The notes beneath the pieces were generated by a model that saw nothing but the letters and a program-made list of their open reading frames with translations, made no database searches and was not told the origin of the DNA. A stretch of 64,000 nucleotides of DNA from Arthrobacter sp. PsM3 (GTDB lineage Bacteria > Actinomycetota > Actinomycetes > Actinomycetales > Micrococcaceae), in contig NZ_JARUXE010000001.1 in NCBI RefSeq assembly GCF_030433895.1, positions 1-64,000 on the forward strand. Direction: 5' to 3'. The translations under genes and the position numbers were made by a program. This document shows positions 44,061 through 51,647 of the stretch, piece by piece (within the stretch, counting starts at the first letter, position 1; the number at the start of each line of letters is the position of its first letter).

Positions 44061-45181
44061 TGGGTGGCTCCGTTCCCGGCGCCCCGGCCCGCCGGAGCCG
44101 GGAAGCCAGCCGGCGTCGCGAAACCAGCCGGAGCCGCGAAGCCGGCCGGGCGGCGGGATTCCTGGCCGAGGGCCTGAACCGCGTACCCGCTGGGCGTGCC
44201 GAAACGGTCGCCATCAACCGCGCGGTCCGCCATCAGGGTGACGAGTTCATAGGCCACGTGGCTGGCGGCGACGCCGGTGATGTCCGCGTGGTCGTACGCG
44301 GGGGCTACCTCGACCACGTCGGCGCCGACCAGGTTCATGCCGCGGAAGCCGCGGATGATTTCCAGCAGCTCGCGGCTGGTGATGCCGCCCGCCTCCGGGG
44401 TTCCGGTGCCGGGCGCGTGGGCGGGATCCAGCACGTCGATGTCGACGGAGATGTAGAGCGGGCGGTTGCCGATCCGGTCGCGGACCTTGGCGACGGTTTC
44501 CAGCACGCCCTGGTAGTAGACGTCGGCGGAGGTGACGATGCCGAAGCCGAAGCGGTGGTCGTCGTCGAGGTCCTTCTTGCCGTAGAGCGGGCCGCGGGTG
44601 CCGATGTGGCTGATCGCCTCGGTGTCCAGGATGCCTTCCTCGACGGCGCGGCGGAACGGGGTGCCGTGGGTATATTCCGCGCCGAAGTAGGTGTCCCAGG
44701 TGTCCAGGTGCGCGTCGAAGTGGAGCATGGCAATGGGCTGGCCGGCGCGTTCGGCGGCGGCGCGGAGCAGCGGCAACGCGATGGTGTGGTCCCCGCCGAG
44801 GGTCAGCAGCTTGCTGCCCGAGGCGGTCAGGTCCAGGGCGTTCTGCTGGATGGTCTCGATCGCTTCATGGATATTGAAGGGGTTGACCGCCATATCGCCG
44901 GCGTCGGCCACCTGGATGTTTTCGAAGGGGCTGACGTCCCACGCCGGGTTGTACGGGCGCAGCAGCCGGCTGGCCTCGCGGATGTGGTTGGACCCGAAGC
45001 GGGCGCCGGGCCGGTACGAGACGCCCGAGTCGAACGGCACGCCGACAACCGTGACGTCGGCCTTGGCGACCTGGTCCAGCCGCGGCAGGCGCGCATAGGT
45101 GGCGGCTCCCGCGTAGCGCGGAATGCGGGATGAATCAATGGGGCCAAGGTTGCCATTGGCCTCGATGCGCAGCTCTTCCAA
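44057..45181 (-). CDS. Ureohydrolase (agmatinase family), candidate guanidinobutyrase
   Basis: 374 residues. The Mn-binding signatures are complete: [25 protein letters not shown] and [19 protein letters not shown]. The family hydrolyses agmatine, 4-guanidinobutyrate or similar guanidines to urea. The coupled AruI-like gene favours 4-guanidinobutyrate, but substrate residues cannot be judged by eye. The last 40 residues form a low-complexity tail with PAGFxx repeated, beyond the usual family end at about 320 residues. The start is a TTG with GGAGAGG 7 bases upstream. A TATGAT -10-like box lies near 45228-45233. Confidence 0.88.
   Translation of the reverse strand: MEELRIEANGNLGPIDSSRIPRYAGAATYARLPRLDQVAKADVTVVGVPFDSGVSYRPGARFGSNHIREASRLLRPYNPAWDVSPFENIQVADAGDMAVNPFNIHEAIETIQQNALDLTASGSKLLTLGGDHTIALPLLRAAAERAGQPIAMLHFDAHLDTWDTYFGAEYTHGTPFRRAVEEGILDTEAISHIGTRGPLYGKKDLDDDHRFGFGIVTSADVYYQGVLETVAKVRDRIGNRPLYISVDIDVLDPAHAPGTGTPEAGGITSRELLEIIRGFRGMNLVGADVVEVAPAYDHADITGVAASHVAYELVTLMADRAVDGDRFGTPSGYAVQALGQESRRPAGFAAPAGFATPAGFPAPAGRGAGNGATQ
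44091..44144. repeat. 18-bp tandem repeat in the ureohydrolase C-terminal tail
   Basis: Three 18-bp units (first: GCCGGAGCCGGGAAGCCA) at 44091, 44109 and 44127 encode the repeated Pro-Ala-Gly-Phe motif near the end of the protein, just before the coupled TPP-enzyme start. Confidence 0.8.
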
Positions 45182-45299
45182 AAGAAAGCCTCTCCTTCGA
45201 GGATTGACCGACGGGTGTGACAGCCATCATACACTCGAAGTTTCGTATTGCGCATCAATTGTTTACCAGCTGACCCTCCCTGGCCCCACCGATGGATCC

Positions 45300-45641
45300 T
45301 CAGGCGATTGCAGAGGCGCCCCGCTCCCCCGTCCGCACGCGGACGGCGTCGCGCACCTCGAAGGTCCAGATCTTGCCGTCCCCGAAGCTTCCTGTGCGGG
45401 CCGCCGCCATAATGGCGTCCATCACGGCGTCGAGCACATCCTCGTTGACCAGCACCTCAACCCTGACCTTAGGCAGGAGGTCCGAGGTGTACTCGGCGCC
45501 CCGGTACACCTCCACGTGGCCGCGTTGCCGGCCGTAGCCGCTGGCCGGACTGACGGTCAGGCCGTTGACGCCCAGTTCCTCCAGGGCCGCGCTGACGGCG
45601 TCGACGCGTTCCGGCCGCACGATCGCAGTGACGAGCTTCAT
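45300..45641 (-). CDS. glnK: P-II nitrogen regulatory protein
   Basis: 113 residues. KLVTAIVRPERVDAVSAALEELGVNGLTVS is the P-II start. The T-loop is intact (VEVYRGAEYTSDLLPKVRVEV) with the Tyr modified by adenylylation in actinobacteria. The B-loop and C-loop regions are RTGSFGDGKIWTFEV and RVRTGERG. P-II senses 2-oxoglutarate and ATP/ADP and blocks AmtB. Its ATG overlaps the amtB stop by 4 bases. The glnD gene that often follows in actinobacteria is not present here. Confidence 0.95.
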   Translation of the reverse strand: MKLVTAIVRPERVDAVSAALEELGVNGLTVSPASGYGRQRGHVEVYRGAEYTSDLLPKVRVEVLVNEDVLDAVMDAIMAAARTGSFGDGKIWTFEVRDAVRVRTGERGASAIA

Positions 45642-47041
45642 GTGGACACCTTGCCGCGGCTGCGCTCGCCCTCCTGCTGGCTCTCGGCGGCCACTGCGTC
45701 AGCATCGGCCTTGCCGTGCGGATCCCCCGGGTGGAAGCTGCCGCCGACCATCAGGAGTTCGTAGGCTGTCTCGGCATGTTCGGTCACGTCGATGCCGTTG
45801 AGTTCGTCGGCTTCGGAGACCCTCATGCCCATGGTCTTGTGGATGATGAAGGCGATCAGCGTGGTCATCAGGCCACTCCACAATGTGATGATGAGCGCGG
45901 TGAGCAGCTGCGGCCAGAACTGGGCCATGCCTCCGCCGTAGAACAGGCCGCCCTCCGTTTTGGCCGAGGGGAGGGCGAAGAAGCCCAGTGACAGGGTGCC
46001 CCACAGGCCGCCGACGAAGTGGACGGCCACCACGTCCAGGGAGTCATCCAGTCCGATCTTGAATTTCAGTCCCACGGCGAGCGCGCAGACCGCGCCCGCC
46101 ACGACGCCGATCGCGATGGCGCCGATGGGGTCGACAAATCCGCAGGCCGGGGTCACGGCCACGAGCCCGGCCACTGCGCCCGAGGCGGCGCCCAGGGAGG
46201 TGGCGTGCCCGTCGCGGAGCCGCTCGATGAGCAGCCAGCCAAGCAGCGCGGCACACGTTGCGAGCAGCGTGTTGGTCCAGGCCAGGGCCGCCGTGGCGTC
46301 GGCCGCCAGTTCGGAGCCGGCGTTAAACCCGAACCAGCCGAACCACAGCAGCCCCGCCCCGAGCATCACGAACGGCAGGTTGTGCGGGCGGATGTTCGGG
46401 TCCTTCATAAAGCCCAGCCGCTTGCCAAGGACCACCGCCAGCATGAGGCCGGCAATACCGGCGTTCATGTGCACCACGGTTCCGCCGGCGAAGTCGAGGG
46501 CCGAGATCTTGCTCCCGATGACGCCGTCGGCCCCGAAGATGCCGCCGCCCCAGACCCAATGGGCAATGGGGGCGTAAACGAGGGTGACCCACAAGGCGGC
46601 GAAGAGCAGCCAGGGTCCAAACCGGACGCGTTCAGCGACGGCACCGCTGATCAGGGCTACGGTAATAATGGCAAAGGTGGCCTGGAATCCGATGAACACC
46701 ATGTCAGGCAGGCCGGCGGCCTTGGTGCCGATAGTGCTGGTCAGCCCGCTCAGGCCGAAATTGGCAAAGGGGTCGCCGATCAATCCGTTGAGTGAGTCGG
46801 GCCCGAACGCCATGCCGTAGCCCCACAGGGCCCAGACGACTCCCACCACGCCCATGGCGCCGAAGCTCATCATCATGATATTCAGGACGGATTTCATCCG
46901 GACGAGGCCGCCGTAGAAGAAGGCCAGACCGGGAGTCATCAAGAGAACCAGCGCGGATGCCGCCAGCATCCATGCCGTCGCACCAGGGTCGAGCGCCTGG
47001 GGATCAACTTCCATTGCTACTGCAAGCACAGCCATGTTCAT
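45638..47041 (-). CDS. amtB: Ammonium transporter
   Basis: 467 residues from the ATG at 47041. Eleven helices are expected. MLAASALVLLMTPGLAFFYGGLVRMKSVLNIMMMSF is the AmtB start. The conserved pore twin-His residues are in DFAGGTVVHMNAG and VAVHFVGGLWGTLSLG. It conducts ammonium, under control of the P-II protein encoded right after it. The 304-base upstream region holds GlnR-like half sites. Confidence 0.95.
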   Translation of the reverse strand: MNMAVLAVAMEVDPQALDPGATAWMLAASALVLLMTPGLAFFYGGLVRMKSVLNIMMMSFGAMGVVGVVWALWGYGMAFGPDSLNGLIGDPFANFGLSGLTSTIGTKAAGLPDMVFIGFQATFAIITVALISGAVAERVRFGPWLLFAALWVTLVYAPIAHWVWGGGIFGADGVIGSKISALDFAGGTVVHMNAGIAGLMLAVVLGKRLGFMKDPNIRPHNLPFVMLGAGLLWFGWFGFNAGSELAADATAALAWTNTLLATCAALLGWLLIERLRDGHATSLGAASGAVAGLVAVTPACGFVDPIGAIAIGVVAGAVCALAVGLKFKIGLDDSLDVVAVHFVGGLWGTLSLGFFALPSAKTEGGLFYGGGMAQFWPQLLTALIITLWSGLMTTLIAFIIHKTMGMRVSEADELNGIDVTEHAETAYELLMVGGSFHPGDPHGKADADAVAAESQQEGERSRGKVST

Positions 47042-47176
47042 TGTGGGAGCCTTCCTTGAGTGCCGGCGCTCCAAAGGCGCCGGATCGGCGAGACCGTTAC
47101 TTATGTCGGCACAGTTGCCCGTCCCTCCCCCGTTGCCGACGCTACCGGGGGCGTGTTTCAGGCGGGCTGTGCCGGT

Positions 47177-47234
47177 ATTGCGGCCACGTAACAAGGGAAG
47201 CGCCAAAGCTAAATCGGTGTTTCGGCGACGTTAA
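47177..47234 (-). promoter_or_regulatory. GlnR-like nitrogen control motifs upstream of amtB
   Basis: On the minus strand TTAAC-N6-GAAAC (47219-47234) and GTTAC-N6-GCAAT (47177-47192) approximate the GTnAC-N6-GAAAC halves of actinobacterial GlnR boxes. Neither half-pair is perfect, so this is a candidate only. Confidence 0.45.
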
Positions 47235-47310
47235 CAGCGTGTGACGTACATCTCACATGGCTCGCGGCCCGGCACCGGGGCGCGCAGGCCCGCGGCCCGG
47301 CCATGGCCGG

Positions 47311-47334
47311 GCCGTAGCCCTAGCCGTAGCCCTA
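47311..47334. repeat. 12-bp tandem repeat near the XRE gene's 3' end
   Basis: GCCGTAGCCCTA at 47311-47322 and 47323-47334; a related GGCCCTAGC includes the gene's own stop codon at 47346. Confidence 0.7.
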
Positions 47335-47345
47335 GACACCGGGCC

Positions 47346-47921
47346 CTAGCGGCTCGCGGCGGGGACCAGCACCCAGAGGACCTCGACGGCTTCGTCCGTC
47401 GGATTCACCCAGGTGTGCGGCTCACGGCCCGGGAAGGTCACGGTGTCCCCCGCGTGCAGCACAAATTCCTCGTTCGTGAGGATCAGCCGGATGCTGCCGT
47501 TGACGACGTGCAGCACGTCGACGTCGCAGTCCACCGCGTACAGTTCCGATTCGCCGCGGCCGCGGGGCTCGATCACGGCCTGGATGATCTGCACCCGGCG
47601 CTCGGAGCGCGCGGTCAGCAGCCGCTCCACAATCCCTTCGCCGCCGAGCGAGATCCGCGGGCCCTCGTTCTTTTTGGTTAGATGCGTTTCCGGTGCGGCA
47701 AAGAGATCGCCAATCGAGATGGAGAGCACCTGGCAGAGCGTCACGAGGGAAGCGACCGAGGGTGAGGTGAGGTCGCGCTCCACCCGGCTGAGGAAGCCCT
47801 TGGTCAGCCCGGTGGCATCGGCAACCTGCTCGATGGTGAGCCGCTGCGACTGCCGCGCGGCGCGGATCCGGGAACCGATGGCAACGGGAACGTTGCTCGG
47901 TTCAACTGGTAGAGCCTTCAT
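47346..47921 (-). CDS. XRE-family regulator with C-terminal cupin domain
   Basis: 191 residues. The helix-turn-helix is at about 15-70 (IGSRIRAARQSQRLTIEQVADATGLTKGFLSRVERDLTSPSVASL). The cupin is at about 110-188 (VVNGSIRLILTNEEFVLHAGDTVTFPGREPHTWVNPTDE) with its metal/ligand His. This PuuR-like architecture commonly controls amine and amino-acid catabolism. It is divergent from the sodium:solute symporter, and an inverted repeat at 48055 lies at that gene's transcription start, so it probably represses the symporter and perhaps the ureohydrolase operon. Confidence 0.9.
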   Translation of the reverse strand: MKALPVEPSNVPVAIGSRIRAARQSQRLTIEQVADATGLTKGFLSRVERDLTSPSVASLVTLCQVLSISIGDLFAAPETHLTKKNEGPRISLGGEGIVERLLTARSERRVQIIQAVIEPRGRGESELYAVDCDVDVLHVVNGSIRLILTNEEFVLHAGDTVTFPGREPHTWVNPTDEAVEVLWVLVPAASR

Positions 47922-48023
47922 TTAGGAACCTTTCACGGCCGGCCGCTCGGCCCCATCATTGGAGCAATACTAGCGGGACGGCATCCCCCGGCGGCCTGAT
48001 CCCCCCGCGACGCGTCATACGCC

Positions 48024-48070
48024 TTGACTGTTACGCGGATCACACCTAGTGTTTGGCAACAAGTGTTGCC
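48024..48070 (+). promoter_or_regulatory. Symporter promoter with operator-like inverted repeat
   Basis: TTGACT (48024-48029), 17 bases, then TAGTGT (48047-48052) make a plausible sigma-70 promoter. GGCAACAAGTGTTGCC (48055-48070), with 7-bp perfect arms, follows directly over the expected transcription start. The divergent XRE-cupin protein is the natural candidate to bind it. A 160-base leader follows; the rest of the 311-base gap shows nothing further. Confidence 0.6.
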
Positions 48071-48232
48071 TATAGGGCAATAGCGACCGCCGAACCGCGG
48101 TGGTGTTACCCGGCCACGGGACACTTCCGCAGGCACCCCGTCTCCGTACCCGTCAAGAAGCACCCGATCGCCGCCGCCCTGTGGCGTGCCGGCCGGTTCA
48201 GCCCTGCTTCGAACAGCTCCGAGGAGCCCTTA

Positions 48233-49756
48233 ATGGACGCAAGTTTCGTCAACATCGCCATTGTGGTGGTGTACCTGGTCGCCATGCTGGCGTTTGGCTG
48301 GTGGGGCAAGTCCCGCACCAAGAACAACAGCGACTTCCTGGTGGCCGGCCGCCGCCTCGGCCCGTTCCTCTATACCGGAACCATGGCCGCCGTCGTGCTC
48401 GGTGGCGCCTCCACCGTCGGCGGCGTCGGCCTCGGCTACAAGTTCGGCATCTCCGGCATGTGGCTCGTGGTCGCGATCGGCGCCGGCGTGCTGCTGCTCA
48501 GCCTGCTCTTCGCCAGCACCATCCAGAAACTCAGGATCTACACGGTCTCCCAGATGCTGAGCCTGCGGTACGGCAGCCACGCCACCCAGACCTCGGGCAT
48601 CGTGATGCTCGCCTACACGCTGATGCTCTGCGCCACATCCACCGGCGCCTACGCCACCATCTTCGTGGTGCTCTTCGGCTGGGACCGTGCCCTCGCCATC
48701 GCCATCGGCGGCGCGATCGTCCTGGTCTATTCGACCATCGGCGGCATGTGGTCCATCACCCTGGCCGACCAGGTCCAGTTCGTCATCAAGACGGTCGGGA
48801 TCTTCTTCTTGATGCTGCCGCTGACGCTCAACGCCGCTGGCGGCTTCGAGGGGATCCGCGCCCGCGTGGACGCCAGCTTCTTCCAGATTGACGGCATCGG
48901 CATCCAGACGATCATCACCTACTTCGTCGTCTACACCCTGGGCCTGCTGATCGGCCAGGATATCTGGCAGCGCGTTTTCACCGCCAAGACGCCCACGGTC
49001 GCACGCTGGGGCGGTGCCACGGCCGGCATCTACTGCATCCTTTACGGTGCGGCCGGCGCCCTGATCGGCCTCGGCGCCCGCGTCGCCCTGCCGGCCATCG
49101 ACGTCAAGGCCCTCGGCAAGGACGTTGTCTACGCCGAGGTCGCCACCAACCTGCTGCCGATCGGCATCGGCGGCCTGGTGCTCGCCGCGGCCGTTGCCGC
49201 CATGATGTCCACGGCCTCCGGCGCCCTGATCGCCGCCGCCACGGTGGCCCGCGCCGACGTCCTGCCGTTCGTTGCCGGCTGGTTCGGCAAGAACATCAAC
49301 ACCGACGACACGGACAACCCGGAGCACGACGTCAAGGCCAACCGCATGTGGGTCCTGGGCCTCGGCATCGTGGCGATCGTGATCGCCATCATCACCAAGG
49401 ACGTCGTCGCCGCCCTGACCATCGCGTACGACATCCTCGTTGGCGGACTCCTGGTCGCCATCCTCGGCGGCCTGGCCTGGAAGCGCGGCACCGGCGTCGC
49501 CGCGGCTGCCTCCATGGCCGTGGGCTCGGTCATCACGCTGGGCACCATGATCTTCCTGGAGATCAACGCCGAGGTCCCGCTGGACGGCATCTACGCCAAC
49601 GAACCGATCTACTACGGCCTGCTGGCCTCCGCAGCCGTCTACATTGCGGTGTCGCTGCTGACCAGGCCGACGGATCCGGCGGTCATGGCCAACTGGCACC
49701 GCCGGGTGGCCGGCGGTGCGGCCGAGGAAGAACAGGTCCCCGTCCTGACGCACTAG
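48233..49756 (+). CDS. Sodium:solute symporter family transporter
   Basis: 507 residues from the ATG at 48233 with GAGGAG 8 bases upstream; the open frame to 48053 lies in the leader. Thirteen helices are expected. FLVAGRRLGPFLYTGTMAAVVLGGASTVGGVGLGY is the SSS N-terminal signature, and GGLVLAAAVAAMMSTASGALIAAATV the helix-8 block with the Na2-site Ser residues. It imports an organic solute with sodium. The context (cupin-XRE, ureohydrolase) suggests an amine, guanidine or amino acid. Confidence 0.92.
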   Translation: MDASFVNIAIVVVYLVAMLAFGWWGKSRTKNNSDFLVAGRRLGPFLYTGTMAAVVLGGASTVGGVGLGYKFGISGMWLVVAIGAGVLLLSLLFASTIQKLRIYTVSQMLSLRYGSHATQTSGIVMLAYTLMLCATSTGAYATIFVVLFGWDRALAIAIGGAIVLVYSTIGGMWSITLADQVQFVIKTVGIFFLMLPLTLNAAGGFEGIRARVDASFFQIDGIGIQTIITYFVVYTLGLLIGQDIWQRVFTAKTPTVARWGGATAGIYCILYGAAGALIGLGARVALPAIDVKALGKDVVYAEVATNLLPIGIGGLVLAAAVAAMMSTASGALIAAATVARADVLPFVAGWFGKNINTDDTDNPEHDVKANRMWVLGLGIVAIVIAIITKDVVAALTIAYDILVGGLLVAILGGLAWKRGTGVAAAASMAVGSVITLGTMIFLEINAEVPLDGIYANEPIYYGLLASAAVYIAVSLLTRPTDPAVMANWHRRVAGGAAEEEQVPVLTH

Positions 49757-49761
49757 GGCCC

Positions 49762-49842
49762 GGACGCGCCAGTTCCGGACGCGCCAGTTCCGGACGGACC
49801 AGGCCCCGGAGCCAGGAACGTCCTGACGCACCAAGGTCCGGA
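49762..49842. repeat. Short direct repeats after the symporter stop codon
   Basis: GGACGCGCCAGTTCC occurs at 49762-49776 and 49777-49791. A diverged copy of the gene's last 24 bases (CGTCCTGACGCAC... at 49741) recurs at 49819-49842. This is local 3'-end duplication like that at 16716. Confidence 0.75.
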
Positions 49843-49857
49843 TTGCGTATTAAAGTT

Positions 49858-49894
49858 CGACGGCGGCGCTCCCCTTCCGGGGGCGCCGCCGTCG
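49858..49894 (+). terminator. Strong hairpin downstream of the symporter
   Basis: CGACGGCGGCGC pairs with GCGCCGCCGTCG (12 bp), extended by CCCC/GGGG with a 4-base loop. No T-run. Confidence 0.75.
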
Positions 49895-49916
49895 GACGTT
49901 CAAGCCACCGGGGGCA

Positions 49917-50153
49917 TCATTCGTTTTCCTCCGGCTCAAGGAATTCTTCCCCTTCCAGAGGCACTACCGGCGTCTCGTCGCCCAGGAAGTCCTCCTCCTC
50001 GAGGGGAACGAGCCGATCGGCCTCTTCCAACAGCTCGTCCTCCTCGCTCTCCTCGCCATCACTCACGGGCGCATCCTCGGCGAAGTCGTACGCGGGGTCG
50101 GACTCGAGGGAATCCCGGGCCGGCTGGATTGGACTTGAGCCGATGTTGTCCAT
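49917..50153 (-). CDS. Small acidic protein of unknown function (78 aa)
   Basis: The ATG at 50153 has GGAGG 8 bases upstream, which fixes the start inside a longer frame. The 78 residues are extremely acidic (SDGEESEEDELLEEADR, PLEEEDFLGDE, PLEGEEFLEPEENE) with repeated PLE(E/G)E-FL units and no Cys or Lys. I do not recognise a family. The composition suggests a disordered cytosolic protein that may bind cations or basic partners. It converges with the symporter terminator. Confidence 0.65.
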   Translation of the reverse strand: MDNIGSSPIQPARDSLESDPAYDFAEDAPVSDGEESEEDELLEEADRLVPLEEEDFLGDETPVVPLEGEEFLEPEENE

Positions 50154-50276
50154 GATGCAACCTCCGTGTGACTGGGGTGGCGGCAAGGGCCCCGGAGAGC
50201 CCGCCCTGGGTTTCATTCGAACACCGGGAACCCGGACGGTCAAGGGCTCCCGTCGAGCCGGATCCCGACAGCCTCG

Positions 50277-50303
50277 AAAGGCCCTGCGGCGCGGGCCCTT
50301 TTT
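50277..50303 (+). terminator. Hairpin with T-run on the plus strand, no upstream gene
   Basis: AAGGCCC and GGGCCCTT form a short stem (one bulge) followed by TTTT. It is a good intrinsic terminator for the plus strand, yet no plus-strand gene lies between the symporter's terminator and this point. Confidence 0.5.
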
Positions 50304-50417
50304 ACGGTCCGCCTAAACTCTCTACTAAGGATCGCCAGCCGAAAATCCGCGGAAATACGGGGTACGCTGAATACGCAATGGGGCCGAACCATGCCCTTTT
50401 CAAGCCCAGGAGCTTCC

Positions 50418-51647
50418 GTGTCCCAGCACGCCACATCTGACCCGTTCAACCCAGAACCCCACCACGAATCCCGCCACGAGGTACCGGCCGCAACACCCGG
50501 CCCCTCAGCAACGCCCGCCGCAACGGCGGGAGATGCAACACCGCCCGCCGCAGCGCCGGGAGATGCAAAGCCCAGCCCCGCGGACATCAAGCGGTGGCGG
50601 CAATACCTCGCCGACGAACGGGCCGAAGCCTCCGTCTACCGCGACCTGGCCCAAAACCGCCGGGGCGAGGAACGCCAGATCCTGCTTGCCCTGGCTGAAG
50701 CCGAAGGCCGCCACGAGGCGCACTGGCTCCAGCTGCTCGGCGGGCACGCCGGCCGGCCCCGCCCCGCCTCGCTCCGCAGCCAACTGCTGGGCTTCCTGGC
50801 CCGCCACTTCGGCTCGGTCTTTGTCCTGGCCCTCGCCCAGCGGGCCGAAAGCCGTTCGCCGTACGCCAACGACCCCTCGGCCACCCCGGCCATGGTCGCC
50901 GACGAACAGATCCACGAGGAAGTCGTCCGCGGGCTCGCGACCCGGGGCCGCAACCGGCTGGCCGGCACCTTCCGTGCGGCCGTCTTCGGCGCCAACGACG
51001 GGCTGGTCAGCAACCTTTCCCTCGTCATGGGCATGGCCGCCTCCGGTGTGGGCAGTTCCGTGGTCCTGCTCAGCGGTGTCGCCGGGCTCCTGGCCGGGGC
51101 GCTGTCCATGGGGGCCGGCGAGTTCATTTCCGTACGCTCGCAACGCGAACTCCTGGCCGCGACCCGCCCCACCCAGATCACGTTGGCCGCCGCACCCTCG
51201 CTGGACATCGAGCACAACGAACTCCTGCTGGTCTATCTGGCCCGCGGCATGTCGCGGGAGGCTGCCGAACACCGCGTCGCGGAGCGGATGGGCCTGCTCG
51301 ACTGCGACTGCGACCCCAGCCTTTCGCTGCAGCCGGAGCTGCCGGAGGCCCGCGACGAGCACGAAGCGGTCGGCACCGCCTGGAGCGCGGCGGCGTCGAG
51401 CTTCTGCTTCTTCGCCTCCGGCGCGATCGTGCCGATCCTGCCCTTCGTCCTGGGCATGACCGGCGTCGCGGCCCTCGCCGTGTCCGCTGTCCTGGTGGGC
51501 CTGGCGCTGCTGTTCACCGGCGGCGTCGTCGGCCTCCTCTCCGGCACCTCGCCCACCTCCCGCGGCCTCCGCCAGCTGGCCATCGGCATGGGCGCCGCCG
51601 GCGTGACGTACCTGCTGGGCATGGCCTTCGGCGCCGTGGTCTCTTAG
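50418..51647 (+). CDS. VIT1/CCC1 family transporter with N-terminal rubrerythrin-like domain
   Basis: 409 residues from the GTG at 50418, with AGGAG 6 bases upstream. The first 55 residues are Pro/Ala-rich and built from imperfect repeats (PSATPAATAGDATPPAAAPGD). A ferritin-like four-helix region follows with metal-ligand patterns EASVYRDLA, EAEGRHEAHW and DEQIHEEV. The C-terminal VIT1 domain has FRAAVFGANDGLVSNLSLVMG and GALSMGAGEFISVRSQRE, then three more helices. VIT1/CCC1 proteins move Fe(II) or Mn(II) across membranes; the ferritin-like part may bind or oxidise the metal. The last base of its stop is the first base of the next gene. Confidence 0.92.
   Translation: MSQHATSDPFNPEPHHESRHEVPAATPGPSATPAATAGDATPPAAAPGDAKPSPADIKRWRQYLADERAEASVYRDLAQNRRGEERQILLALAEAEGRHEAHWLQLLGGHAGRPRPASLRSQLLGFLARHFGSVFVLALAQRAESRSPYANDPSATPAMVADEQIHEEVVRGLATRGRNRLAGTFRAAVFGANDGLVSNLSLVMGMAASGVGSSVVLLSGVAGLLAGALSMGAGEFISVRSQRELLAATRPTQITLAAAPSLDIEHNELLLVYLARGMSREAAEHRVAERMGLLDCDCDPSLSLQPELPEARDEHEAVGTAWSAAASSFCFFASGAIVPILPFVLGMTGVAALAVSAVLVGLALLFTGGVVGLLSGTSPTSRGLRQLAIGMGAAGVTYLLGMAFGAVVS

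Larger units (their letters stand above)
47042..47345. other. 304-bp gap upstream of amtB
   Basis: From left to right it holds the amtB leader, two GlnR-like motifs (47177-47192, 47219-47234), a 22-bp perfect palindrome at 47293-47314 (CGGCCCGGCCATGGCCGGGC and complement end) that may terminate the XRE gene, and a 12-bp tandem repeat at 47311-47334. No gene is supported. Confidence 0.6.

Noticed and set aside
47042..47206. N-terminal extension of amtB
   Set aside because: The AmtB domain begins at the ATG at 47041; the upstream frame contains no transporter-like residues and overlaps the regulatory region.
50160..50300. tRNA gene (TTCGAA-like stretch at 50215)
   Set aside because: No acceptor stem or anticodon arm can be formed around it.
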